Below the pieces are notes generated by a model. The model searched no databases. It had not been told where the DNA came from and was given only the letters and a program-made list of their open reading frames with translations. Positions 31,413 to 40,205 of a stretch of 54,550 nucleotides of DNA are shown here, piece after piece; within the stretch, counting starts at the first letter, position 1; each line of letters begins with the position of its first letter. The DNA is from Lutibacter sp. GTDB taxonomy: Bacteria > Bacteroidota > Bacteroidia > Flavobacteriales > Flavobacteriaceae. A program made the translations under genes and the position numbers. The stretch is taken from NCBI RefSeq assembly GCF_030692605.1, contig NZ_JAUYUD010000060.1, positions 1 to 54,550 of the forward strand. Reading direction: 5' to 3'.

Positions 31413-34400
31413 ATGAGTAAAAAGTTTAGAGAATATAAGGGTTTGGACCTTTCCAAAATAGCCAATGAAACATTGTTATTTTGGGAAGCAGAAAATATTT
31501 TCGAAAAAAGTATCACTACTAGGAGTGAAAACAAACCCTATGTGTTTTTTGAGGGGCCACCTTCAGCAAATGGGTTACCTGGAATTCACCACGTGATGGC
31601 TCGTGCTATTAAAGATATTTTTTGCCGTTATAAAACCTTGCAAGGCTTCCAAGTGAAGCGTAAAGCAGGTTGGGACACTCACGGATTACCCATAGAATTA
31701 GGTGTTGAAAAGGAATTAGGAATTACCAAAGAAGATATTGGTGTAAAGATTACTGTTGAAGAATATAACGAGGCATGTAAAACTGCGGTGATGCGTTATA
31801 CCGATGTGTGGGAAGATTTGACACACCGGATGGGGCATTGGGTAGATATGGAAGATCCATACGTTACTTACAAGCCAAAATACATGGAAACTGTTTGGTG
31901 GTTATTGGCTGAAATGTATAAAAAAGGATTGATTTATAAAGGATATACCATCCAACCATATTCACCAAAAGCAGGTACTGGACTAAGTTCTCACGAATTA
32001 AATCAGCCAGGAACGTACCAAGATGTTACAGATACATCTGCGGTTGCTCAGTTTAAAGCTATAAAAAATACGTTGCCAAATTTTTTACAAGAAATAGCTG
32101 GAGATGTCTACTTTTTAGCTTGGACAACTACACCATGGACGTTGCCTTCAAACACTGCGTTAACAGTTGGTAAGAAGATAGATTATGTGTTGGTTAAGTC
32201 TTTCAACCAATATACTTTTGAGCCTATTAATGTAATTTTAGCTAAAAATTTAGTTGGAAAACAATTTGCAGGAAAATTCTTTTCAATTGAAGATGAATCG
32301 TTACTTTCTGAATTCAAAGAAAACGACAACCTGCCTGCCGGCAAGGCAGGGAAAATTCCTTTCATTGTTGTTCAAGAATTTAAAGGCGCTGATATATTAG
32401 AATCTAGATACGAACAATTATTGCCATTTACACTTCCATATCAAAATCCAGAAAATGCTTTTAGAGTTATTTCAGGTGATTTTGTGACTACTGAAGATGG
32501 AACAGGAATTGTACACACCGCTCCAACTTTTGGTGCCGATGATGCTATGGTTGCAAAACAAGCAAGCCCAGAAGTGCCACCAATGTTAGTGTTAGATGAC
32601 AATGGGAATCCAGTTCCATTAGTAGATTTACAAGGAAGGTTTACTAAGCACATGGGTGTATATGCTGGAAAATATGTAAAGAACGAATATTACGATGAAG
32701 GTGAAGCACCAGAACGCTCTTTAGATGTAGAAATTTCAATACAATTAAAAGAAGAAAATAAAGCATTTCATGTAGAAAAATACCGTCACAGCTATCCACA
32801 TTGTTGGAGAACTGACAAACCAGTTTTATATTATCCAATGGATTCTTGGTTTATAAAAGTGACCGAGAAGCGTGATAGAATGTTCGATTTAAATAATACT
32901 ATTAACTGGAAACCAAAATCAACTGGAGAAGGTCGTTTTGGAAATTGGTTAAAGAATGCCAATGACTGGAATTTATCTCGATCTCGGTATTGGGGAATTC
33001 CGCTGCCAATTTGGAGAACTGAAGACGGAACCGAAGAAATAATTATTGGTTCGGTTGAAGAATTAAAAATGGAGATGAAAAAATCTGTTGAGGCAGGTTT
33101 TATGATGCATGATATATTCTCTGATTTTGAAGTTGGAAATATGAGTAATGAAAACTATGATAAAATAGATCTTCATAAAAATATTATTGATAAAGTAGTG
33201 TTGGTTTCTGCAAAAGGACAACCAATGAAACGCGAATCAGATTTAATTGACGTTTGGTTCGATTCAGGTTCTATGCCTTATGCACAATGGCATTATCCGT
33301 TTGAAAATAAAGAATTAATTGACGAAAATAAATTCTTCCCTGCGGACTTTATTGCTGAAGGAGTGGATCAAACACGTGGGTGGTTTTATACATTACACGC
33401 TATTTCAACCATGGTTTTTGATTCGGTGGCATATAAAAATGTAGTTTCTAACGGATTGGTGTTAGATAAAGAAGGTAAAAAAATGTCGAAACGATTAGGA
33501 AATGCTGTGGATCCATTTGAAACAATGGATAAATACGGTGCAGATGCTACACGGTGGTATATGATTTCAAATGCAAATCCTTGGGATAATTTAAAATTTG
33601 ATATTGAAGGTGTAGACGAAGTTCGCCGTAAATTCTTTGGTACCTTATACAACACTTACTCATTCTTTTCTCTTTATGCAAATCTTGATAATTTTACCTA
33701 TGCTGAGGATGAAATTGCAATTAACGAAAGGCCAGAAATAGATCGTTGGATTTTATCAGAATTAAATACACTGGTGAAAAATGTTGAAAGTTTTTATGAA
33801 GACTACGAACCAACCAAGGCCGCACGTGCAATTCAGGAATATGTTGGTGAGAATTTAAGTAACTGGTTTGTTCGTTTAAGCAGAAGACGTTTTTGGAAAG
33901 GGAATTACGAACACGATAAAATATCGGCATATCAAACGTTATACACTTGTTTGTTAACGGTAGCAAAATTAAGTTCACCAATTGCACCATTTTTTATGGA
34001 CAATCTTTACAAAGATTTAATGAGTGTAACAGGAAAGGAAGATTTTGAATCGATACATTTGGGTACTTTTCCAACTTTTGATGAAAATTTGGTAGATAGT
34101 AAGTTGGAACATAAAATGCAACAAGCTCAAAAAATATCTTCTATGGTTTTGTCACTTCGTAAAAAGGAAATGATAAAAGTGCGTCAACCATTACAACGAA
34201 TTATGATTCCCGTTTTGGATGAAAAAGAAAGGGAAGAAATTTTAGCTGTTGAAAACTTAATAAAATCTGAGGTAAATGTAAAAGAAATTGAACTGATCGA
34301 TGATGCTTCTGGGATGTTGGTTAAGACTATAAAACCTAATTTTAAGATACTTGGGCCTAAGTTTGGTAAAGAGATGAGGTTTGTTTCAGAGGCCATTCAA

Positions 34401-34841
34401 AATTTAACTCAAGAAGATATTTCAATTGTTGAAAAACAAGGTGGAATTTCGTTAAAAATAAACGAAAATGTTGTATTTTTAGAACAGGAAGATTTCGAAA
34501 TTACCTCTCAAGATATAGAAGGATGGTTGGTAGCAAATCAAGGAGGCCTTACAGTTGCTTTAGACGTAACAATTACCGATGAACTACGAAAAGAAGGGAA
34601 TGCAAGAGAGCTAATTAATAGAGTTCAAAATTTACGAAAAGAGTCTGGTTTAGATGTAACAGATAAAATTAAATTAGTTATTCAAAAAAATAGTATATTA
34701 GAACAATCAATAGCAGCAAATGAGGACTATATAAAAACAGAAACATTAACTAATGAGCTGGTTTATGAAGAGTTTTTAGAACATGGGATAGAAATTGCTT
34801 TTGACGATGTTAACACGAAAATTTTAATTGAAAAAATGTAA
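31413..34841 (+). CDS. ileS: Isoleucyl-tRNA synthetase, type 2-like with swapped signature motif GIHH
   Basis: This 1142-residue class I synthetase charges and proofreads tRNA-Ile. Visible parts are the catalytic start, GWDTHGLPIE, a CP1 editing domain (with TTPWTLPSN and TVHTAP-like GIVHTAPTFG), WFDSGSMP, and KMSKR at 690-694. The HIGH motif reads Gly57-Ile58-His59-His60, so positions one and three of HxGH are exchanged. This GxHH form has been described in IleRS2 enzymes that are highly resistant to mupirocin. A repeat-like insertion LPAGKAG lies at 307-313. The dksA-like gene follows after 2 bases. Confidence 0.97.
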   Translation: MSKKFREYKGLDLSKIANETLLFWEAENIFEKSITTRSENKPYVFFEGPPSANGLPGIHHVMARAIKDIFCRYKTLQGFQVKRKAGWDTHGLPIELGVEKELGITKEDIGVKITVEEYNEACKTAVMRYTDVWEDLTHRMGHWVDMEDPYVTYKPKYMETVWWLLAEMYKKGLIYKGYTIQPYSPKAGTGLSSHELNQPGTYQDVTDTSAVAQFKAIKNTLPNFLQEIAGDVYFLAWTTTPWTLPSNTALTVGKKIDYVLVKSFNQYTFEPINVILAKNLVGKQFAGKFFSIEDESLLSEFKENDNLPAGKAGKIPFIVVQEFKGADILESRYEQLLPFTLPYQNPENAFRVISGDFVTTEDGTGIVHTAPTFGADDAMVAKQASPEVPPMLVLDDNGNPVPLVDLQGRFTKHMGVYAGKYVKNEYYDEGEAPERSLDVEISIQLKEENKAFHVEKYRHSYPHCWRTDKPVLYYPMDSWFIKVTEKRDRMFDLNNTINWKPKSTGEGRFGNWLKNANDWNLSRSRYWGIPLPIWRTEDGTEEIIIGSVEELKMEMKKSVEAGFMMHDIFSDFEVGNMSNENYDKIDLHKNIIDKVVLVSAKGQPMKRESDLIDVWFDSGSMPYAQWHYPFENKELIDENKFFPADFIAEGVDQTRGWFYTLHAISTMVFDSVAYKNVVSNGLVLDKEGKKMSKRLGNAVDPFETMDKYGADATRWYMISNANPWDNLKFDIEGVDEVRRKFFGTLYNTYSFFSLYANLDNFTYAEDEIAINERPEIDRWILSELNTLVKNVESFYEDYEPTKAARAIQEYVGENLSNWFVRLSRRRFWKGNYEHDKISAYQTLYTCLLTVAKLSSPIAPFFMDNLYKDLMSVTGKEDFESIHLGTFPTFDENLVDSKLEHKMQQAQKISSMVLSLRKKEMIKVRQPLQRIMIPVLDEKEREEILAVENLIKSEVNVKEIELIDDASGMLVKTIKPNFKILGPKFGKEMRFVSEAIQNLTQEDISIVEKQGGISLKINENVVFLEQEDFEITSQDIEGWLVANQGGLTVALDVTITDELRKEGNARELINRVQNLRKESGLDVTDKIKLVIQKNSILEQSIAANEDYIKTETLTNELVYEEFLEHGIEIAFDDVNTKILIEKM
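32331..32350 (+). repeat. GC-rich palindromic insertion inside ileS
   Basis: CTGCCTGCCGGCAAGGCAGG is a near-perfect palindrome (arms CTGCCT/AGGCAG around GCCGGC with one extra A). It encodes LPAGKAG in frame in the editing domain. It is nearly all G/C-rich codons in an AT-rich gene and matches a dispersed repeat type I recall from Bacteroidota genomes. Confidence 0.6.
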
Positions 34842-34843
34842 TT

Positions 34844-35221
34844 ATGACCGAAAATAATAGATACTCAGACAAAGATTTAGTTGAATTTAAAGAACTAATC
34901 TTAAGAAAAATTGAAGCTGCAGAAGAGGATTTGGCCTTAATAAAAAGCGCATTTAAGAACGATAGTAATAATGGAACTGACGATACCTCTCCAACTTTTA
35001 AAGCATTTGAAGAAGGTTCAGAAACCATGTCTAAAGAGGCAAATGTAGCTCTTGCTATTAGGCAAGAAAAATTTATTAGAGATTTAAAAAACGCTTTAAT
35101 TAGAATTGAAAATAAAACCTATGGTGTTTGCCGTGTTACAGGGAAATTAATTGTTAAAGAACGATTAAAATTAGTTCCACATGCAACATTAAGCATCGAG
35201 GCTAAAAATATGCAGCAGTAA
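34844..35221 (+). CDS. TraR/DksA-family protein without zinc cysteines
   Basis: The 125 residues form a coiled-coil helical hairpin (about 10-75) and the C-terminal DksA-like end YGVCRVTGKLIVKERLKLVPHATLSIEAK. Only one of the four zinc-finger Cys is left (C in GVCRVTG), as in other Bacteroidota members. DksA proteins bind in the RNA polymerase secondary channel. Two bases separate it from ileS, so it is co-transcribed. A strong hairpin follows before lspA. Confidence 0.88.
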   Translation: MTENNRYSDKDLVEFKELILRKIEAAEEDLALIKSAFKNDSNNGTDDTSPTFKAFEEGSETMSKEANVALAIRQEKFIRDLKNALIRIENKTYGVCRVTGKLIVKERLKLVPHATLSIEAKNMQQ

Positions 35222-35241
35222 AGTAGTACGCATTAATATTG

Positions 35242-35276
35242 AATGGAGCTTCCTAATTTGGGAGCTTCATTTTTTT
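35242..35276 (+). terminator. Terminator between the DksA-like gene and lspA
   Basis: A 12-bp stem (35242-35253 with 35260-35271) contains two G-T wobble pairs, closes on TAATTT and ends in a T run. It is followed 22 bases later by the TTG start of lspA, so lspA needs read-through or its own promoter. Confidence 0.8.
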
Positions 35277-35293
35277 AATAAAATTTTTAAAAA

Positions 35294-35890
35294 TTGAAAA
35301 AAGCACTTATAATTATTTTTACAGTTTTGTTCATTGATCAATGGAGTAAAATTTATATTAAAACTAATTTTTATTACGGAGAAGAAATTTTTGTTTTCGA
35401 TTGGTTTAGAATTCATTTTATTGAAAATAACGGAATGGCTTGGGGCTTTGAGTTCGGTGGTAAAGCAGGAAAATTATTTCTTTCATTGTTTAGAATTGTA
35501 GCAATTTCGGGTATTGGGTATTGGTTATATAAATCAATTCAACAAAAAGCACATTCTATTTTGATTGTAGCGGTATCTTTAATTTTTGCTGGGGCAATAG
35601 GTAATATAATAGACTCTATTTTTTATGGGTTAATATTTAATACACCAAATGGTCATGAAGTAGCTCAGCTATTTTCTAATGAACCGTATGGTAAATTATT
35701 TTTTGGAAAAGTAGTTGACATGCTATATTTCCCCATTTGGAGTGGAGACTTGCCTAATTGGATGCCTTTTTTTGGAGGAAAACCATTTACTTTTTTTAAT
35801 GCTATTTTTAATGTTGCTGATTCTGCTATTTCTACAGGGGTTGGATTATTAATTGTTTTTAACAAAAAAGCATTTCCAAACGAATTATAA
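35294..35890 (+). CDS. lspA: Lipoprotein signal peptidase (signal peptidase II)
   Basis: This 198-residue inner-membrane aspartyl protease cleaves prolipoproteins before the lipobox Cys. Four helices are visible. The active-site Asp residues are in GAIGNIIDSIF and FNVADSAIS. It starts with TTG: the next ATG lies after the conserved FIDQWSKI helix and would remove it. It serves the many lipoproteins in this window (at 170, 23389, 25749, 47583, 49246 and 49511). Confidence 0.95.
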   Translation: MKKALIIIFTVLFIDQWSKIYIKTNFYYGEEIFVFDWFRIHFIENNGMAWGFEFGGKAGKLFLSLFRIVAISGIGYWLYKSIQQKAHSILIVAVSLIFAGAIGNIIDSIFYGLIFNTPNGHEVAQLFSNEPYGKLFFGKVVDMLYFPIWSGDLPNWMPFFGGKPFTFFNAIFNVADSAISTGVGLLIVFNKKAFPNEL

Positions 35891-35926
35891 TATTTTTTAA
35901 AATTTAAAGATATTATTTTTTGATAT

Positions 35927-35963
35927 TTTATTATTTATCGTATTATTGCAATAAAATAATAAA
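35927..35963. promoter_or_regulatory. Inverted repeat overlapping the arsR promoter region
   Basis: TTTATTATTT (35927-35936) and AAATAATAAA (35954-35963) are exact inverted repeats 17 bases apart. Between them lies TATTATTG (35941-35948), one mismatch from the -7 consensus. It is a candidate ArsR operator ending 5 bases before the arsR ATG. The pure A/T arms make chance occurrence possible. Confidence 0.35.
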
Positions 35964-35968
35964 GCAAG

Positions 35969-36301
35969 ATGGGGACAACTAAATCTGAAATATTTAATGA
36001 GAATCAAAATCAAATTTCATTAATTGCAAAAGCCTTTGCGCATCCCGCTAGAGTGGCCATTTTACAGCAACTTTTTAAATTAAATACTTGTATTTGTGGT
36101 GATTTGGTAAATGAAATTGGTTTAGCTCAACCAACAATTTCTCAGCATTTAAAAGAACTGAAAAATTTAGGTATTATAAAAGGAACTATTGAAGGTACAA
36201 GTAGTTGTTATTGTATTGATGATAAGGTTTGGAAGGAAATGAAACAGCTTTTTATAAATTTTTTAAATCAAGATACTAATCCAAAAATAAAATGTTGTTA
36301 A
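35969..36301 (+). CDS. arsR: ArsR-family arsenic-responsive repressor
   Basis: The 110-residue winged-helix protein has AHPARVAILQQL, the metalloid-binding-type pair CIC in LNTCICGDLV, the recognition helix region LAQPTISQHLKELKNLG, and a Cys pair at the end (KCC). Binding of As(III) to these Cys releases it from DNA. It heads arsR-arsM-acr3; an arsenic role is supported by the neighbours more than by the protein alone. Confidence 0.9.
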   Translation: MGTTKSEIFNENQNQISLIAKAFAHPARVAILQQLFKLNTCICGDLVNEIGLAQPTISQHLKELKNLGIIKGTIEGTSSCYCIDDKVWKEMKQLFINFLNQDTNPKIKCC

Positions 36302-36344
36302 TAACACATTTTTTCAATTTTTTATTATATAAAATTAATTTAAT

Positions 36345-37181
36345 ATGAAAACTGCCCAAGAATTAAAAGATTTGGTAAAGCAAAAATATAGTGAAATTGC
36401 CTTACAAGACCAAAATGAAAATAGGGCTTCATGTTGCGGTTCTGGAGAATGCTCAACAGAAGTATATAACATTATGAGTGATAGTTACGAAAATCTAGAA
36501 GGTTATAATCCGGAGGCCGATTTAGGTTTAGGTTGTGGGCTTCCAACAGAATACGCTTTAATTAAAGAAGGCGATACTGTATTAGATTTAGGAAGTGGGG
36601 CTGGTAATGATTGCTTTGTTGCTAGAGCTCAAACAGGCGTAAAAGGGAAAGTAATTGGCGTTGATTTCACACCTATTATGATTGAAAAAGCACGTGAAAA
36701 TGGTGAAAAAAGAGAATTTAACAATGTAGAATTTCGGTTAGGAGATATTGAAAAATTACCTGTGTCTTCTAATTTAGTTGATGTTGTTGTTAGTAATTGT
36801 GTACTTAATTTAGTGCCTAATAAGAAAGGAGTATTTGATGAAATAATTAGAGTTCTAAAACCCGGTGGACATTTTAGTATTTCAGATGTGGTTTTAATAG
36901 GTGATTTACCTCTTGAGCTTACCCAACAGGCAGAAATGTATGCAGGATGTGTATCAGGAGCCATTCAAAAAGAAGCCTATTTAGATTTAATTAAAGAAAG
37001 TGGATTTGTTGGTATTGAAATTCAAAAAGAGAAACCTATTTTGCTTCCAGATGATATTTTAAAAAATTATTTAGGTGATGAAGCGCTAGTATTGTTTAAA
37101 AATTCTAATATTGGTATATTTAGTATCACAGTGTTTGCTAAAAAACCAAATAATTGTAATCCTGGAACGGGCTGTTGCTAA
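36345..37181 (+). CDS. arsM: Arsenite S-adenosylmethionine methyltransferase ArsM
   Basis: The 278 residues have a class I SAM domain ([13 protein letters not shown], about residues 79-91). Conserved Cys positions of ArsM are in [18 protein letters not shown] and MYAGCVSGA. There are extra Cys pairs at the start (SCCGSGECS) and end (GTGCC). It adds methyl groups to As(III), giving methylated and volatile arsenicals. It lies 43 bases after arsR and 7 before acr3. Confidence 0.93.
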   Translation: MKTAQELKDLVKQKYSEIALQDQNENRASCCGSGECSTEVYNIMSDSYENLEGYNPEADLGLGCGLPTEYALIKEGDTVLDLGSGAGNDCFVARAQTGVKGKVIGVDFTPIMIEKARENGEKREFNNVEFRLGDIEKLPVSSNLVDVVVSNCVLNLVPNKKGVFDEIIRVLKPGGHFSISDVVLIGDLPLELTQQAEMYAGCVSGAIQKEAYLDLIKESGFVGIEIQKEKPILLPDDILKNYLGDEALVLFKNSNIGIFSITVFAKKPNNCNPGTGCC

Positions 37182-37188
37182 TCAAAAA

Positions 37189-38220
37189 ATGAAAAAAAAA
37201 TTAAATTTTCTCGATAGTTATTTAACACTTTGGATATTTATAGCAATGGCATTGGGTGTTGGAATAGGCTATTTTACACCTTCATTTCCAATTTTAATAG
37301 ATTCATTGAGTAGCGGTACAACCAACATTCCTATAGCAATTGGTCTAATTGTAATGATGTACCCACCTTTAGCCAAAGTGAACTACGCCCTCTTACCTAG
37401 AATATTTAAAAATGTAAAAATATTGTCTATTTCATTACTGTTAAACTGGATAATTGGCCCAGTTTTAATGTTCATGTTGGCAATTACTTTTTTGCATGAC
37501 TATCCTGAATATATGGTAGGTTTGATTTTAATTGGCTTAGCACGTTGTATAGCAATGGTATTGGTTTGGAACGATCTTGCTGAAGGAAGTAGCGAATATG
37601 GTGCTGGTTTGGTTGCATTAAATAGCATTTTTCAAGTATTTGCGTATAGTTTTTATGCATGGTTATTTATAACAGTACTACCTCCTTATTTTGGGTTTGA
37701 AGGTGCCATAGTAGATATTTCTATTGTTACTATAGCTGAAAGTGTAGCTATTTATTTAGGAATACCATTTTTATTAGGAATTTTAAGTAGAGTAATTTTA
37801 GTAAAATTAAAAGGAGAAAATTGGTATACTCAAAAATTTATTCCCACTATTTCACCTTTAACATTAATAGCCTTACTATTTACAATTGTAGTTATGTTTT
37901 CTTTAAAAGGAGAATTAATTGTTGAAATACCAATGGATGTGTTGATAATAGCAGTGCCTTTATTAATATACTTTGCTATAATGTTTCTTATTGGCTTTTT
38001 TATAACCAAAGCAATGGGCGCTACTTATGATAAAACCGCAGCCGTGGCATTTACAGCAGCAGGTAATAATTTTGAATTAGCAATTGCTGTGGCAATTGCT
38101 GTTTTCGGTTTAAACTCTGGACAAGCTTTTGCTGGTGTTATAGGTCCTTTAGTGGAGGTTCCTGCACTTATTTTATTAGTGAGAGTTTCTTTTTGGTTAA
38201 AGAAAAAGTATTACTCATAA
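37189..38220 (+). CDS. acr3: ACR3-family arsenite efflux permease
   Basis: This 343-residue membrane protein has about ten helices. The essential Cys is in [18 protein letters not shown], and the C-terminal pattern [23 protein letters not shown] is typical of ACR3. It exports As(III) using the proton gradient. I chose the ATG at 37189, which starts [15 protein letters not shown] 7 bases after arsM. An earlier in-frame start would overlap arsM by 71 bases. Confidence 0.94.
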   Translation: MKKKLNFLDSYLTLWIFIAMALGVGIGYFTPSFPILIDSLSSGTTNIPIAIGLIVMMYPPLAKVNYALLPRIFKNVKILSISLLLNWIIGPVLMFMLAITFLHDYPEYMVGLILIGLARCIAMVLVWNDLAEGSSEYGAGLVALNSIFQVFAYSFYAWLFITVLPPYFGFEGAIVDISIVTIAESVAIYLGIPFLLGILSRVILVKLKGENWYTQKFIPTISPLTLIALLFTIVVMFSLKGELIVEIPMDVLIIAVPLLIYFAIMFLIGFFITKAMGATYDKTAAVAFTAAGNNFELAIAVAIAVFGLNSGQAFAGVIGPLVEVPALILLVRVSFWLKKKYYS

Positions 38221-38414
38221 TTTTGTTTATATGAAAGTTGAAAATAAAAACACACCTCATAACTTTTTTGTTTTTAGCGAACTATTTTAGCATTTGAAGA
38301 TTTTGAGGTTAGATTATATGATTATTAAATAACAAACATTTCACTTACTGCGCACTTTTATTAAATTCACTTTCAATAAAAAAGAGTATTTTTAATTTTT
38401 AAAACAATAATTTT

Positions 38415-40205
38415 TTGGAATTAGAAATTCAAATTAAAACGTTACCAAATCAACCTGGAGTTTATCAGTATTACGATAAAAATGGAAAGATTTTGTATGT
38501 TGGTAAAGCAAAGAATTTAAAAAAAAGAGTTTCTTCATATTTTACAAAAAAGCATGACAATGGTAAAACAAAAGTATTAGTAAATAAAATTGTTACTATT
38601 GAGCACATTGTAGTTGAAACAGAAACAGATGCGTTGCTTTTAGAGAATAATTTAATTAAAAAGTATCAGCCCCGATACAATGTAATGTTAAAAGATGATA
38701 AAACCTATCCTTGGATTTGCATTAAAAAAGAACGATTTCCAAGAATATTTTTGACAAGGAATGTGATAAAAGATGGTTCTGAATATTTTGGACCATACAC
38801 ATCAGTAAGAACAGCAAAGGCATTATTAGATTTAATAAAAGAATTGTTTTTGTTACGAAGTTGTAATTACGATTTAAGTGAAAAAAATATAGAATTACAA
38901 AAATATAAAGTGTGTTTAGATTTTCATATTGGAAACTGTAAAGGTCCTTGTGAAAATTTGCAATCAGAAGAAGAGTACAATAACGATATTACTGCTATTA
39001 AAAATATTGTTAAAGGAAATTTTAAAGAGGCAATAAAATCGTTTCATAATTTAATGGTGAATTATTCGAATGAAATGGAGTTTGAAGACGCTCAAAAAAT
39101 TAAAGAAAAGATTGATTTATTAGCTAATTATCAAGCAAAATCTACAGTTGTAAACCCATCAATTACCAATGTAGATGTTTTTTCAATTATTTCAGATGAA
39201 AGTTACAGTTACGTTAATTTTTTTAAAATTATTAATGGAGCAATTATTCAATCTCATACGACCGAGATTAAAAAGAAATTGGATGAAGAGGATAAGGAAT
39301 TGTTAGAGCTAGCCATCATTGAAATTCGTCAACGATTTAACTCTCAATCTAAAGAAATTTATGTGCCTTTTGAAGTTGAATTAGGAGAGAATATAAAGGT
39401 TACTGTTCCTAAATTGGGAGATAAAAAACGAATAGTAGAATTAAGCTTACGAAACGCTAAATATTACCGTCAAGAACAATTTAAACAAATAAAAATTGTT
39501 GATCCAGATAGGCATGTAAATAGAATAATGGTTCAAATGAAAAAGGATTTGCATTTATCTTTGGAGCCAAGACATATTGAATGTTTTGATAATTCAAATA
39601 TTCAAGGAACCAATGCTGTAGCGGCGTGTGTAGTTTATAAAAACGGAAAGCCAAGCAAAAATGATTACAGGCATTTCAATATTAAAACAGTGGAAGGGCC
39701 AGATGACTTTGCATCCATGGAAGAGGTTGTTTTTAGGCGTTATAAAAGGATGTTAGAAGAAGATCAATCATTACCACAATTAATAATAATTGATGGCGGA
39801 AAGGGACAACTTTCTTCGGCACTAAAAAGTCTAGATATTTTAGGATTAAGAAATAAAATAGCCATTATTGGAATTGCAAAACGCTTAGAGGAAATCTATT
39901 TTCCAAACGATTCCATTCCACTTTATTTAGATAAGAAATCAGAAACTCTTAAAATAATTCAACAATTAAGAAATGAAGCTCATCGTTTTGGTATTTCACA
40001 TCATAGAAATAAAAGAAACAAAAGTTCGTTAGTTAATGAACTAGAGCAAATTTCTGGTATAGGTGAGCAAACTATTGTATCTTTAATGAAGCAATTTAAA
40101 TCTGTAAAAAGAATTACTGAAGCTTCCTTTGAAGAGATGGCTTCAATAATTGGAGATTCAAAGGCTACAAAAGTTTATAATTATTACCATAAAAAAAGTG
40201 AATGA
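38415..40205 (+). CDS. uvrC: Excinuclease ABC subunit C
   Basis: This 596-residue nucleotide-excision repair nuclease has the GIY-YIG domain (PGVYQYYDKNGKILYVGKAKNLKKR, about 13-37), a Cys cluster (VCLDFHIGNCKGPC), the UVR motif (FEDAQKIKEKIDLL), the RNase H-like 5' nuclease domain (ECFDNSNIQGTNAVA and IIDGGKGQL), and two HhH motifs at the end. It cuts both sides of a lesion. It starts with TTG, directly before conserved residues. It overlaps the next gene by 4 bases (ATGA). Confidence 0.96.
   Translation: MELEIQIKTLPNQPGVYQYYDKNGKILYVGKAKNLKKRVSSYFTKKHDNGKTKVLVNKIVTIEHIVVETETDALLLENNLIKKYQPRYNVMLKDDKTYPWICIKKERFPRIFLTRNVIKDGSEYFGPYTSVRTAKALLDLIKELFLLRSCNYDLSEKNIELQKYKVCLDFHIGNCKGPCENLQSEEEYNNDITAIKNIVKGNFKEAIKSFHNLMVNYSNEMEFEDAQKIKEKIDLLANYQAKSTVVNPSITNVDVFSIISDESYSYVNFFKIINGAIIQSHTTEIKKKLDEEDKELLELAIIEIRQRFNSQSKEIYVPFEVELGENIKVTVPKLGDKKRIVELSLRNAKYYRQEQFKQIKIVDPDRHVNRIMVQMKKDLHLSLEPRHIECFDNSNIQGTNAVAACVVYKNGKPSKNDYRHFNIKTVEGPDDFASMEEVVFRRYKRMLEEDQSLPQLIIIDGGKGQLSSALKSLDILGLRNKIAIIGIAKRLEEIYFPNDSIPLYLDKKSETLKIIQQLRNEAHRFGISHHRNKRNKSSLVNELEQISGIGEQTIVSLMKQFKSVKRITEASFEEMASIIGDSKATKVYNYYHKKSE

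Noticed and set aside
38221-38414. Hidden gene or RNA between acr3 and uvrC
   Set aside because: No frame with conserved features, no stable hairpin and no tRNA-like arms in these 194 bases; it probably holds the uvrC promoter.
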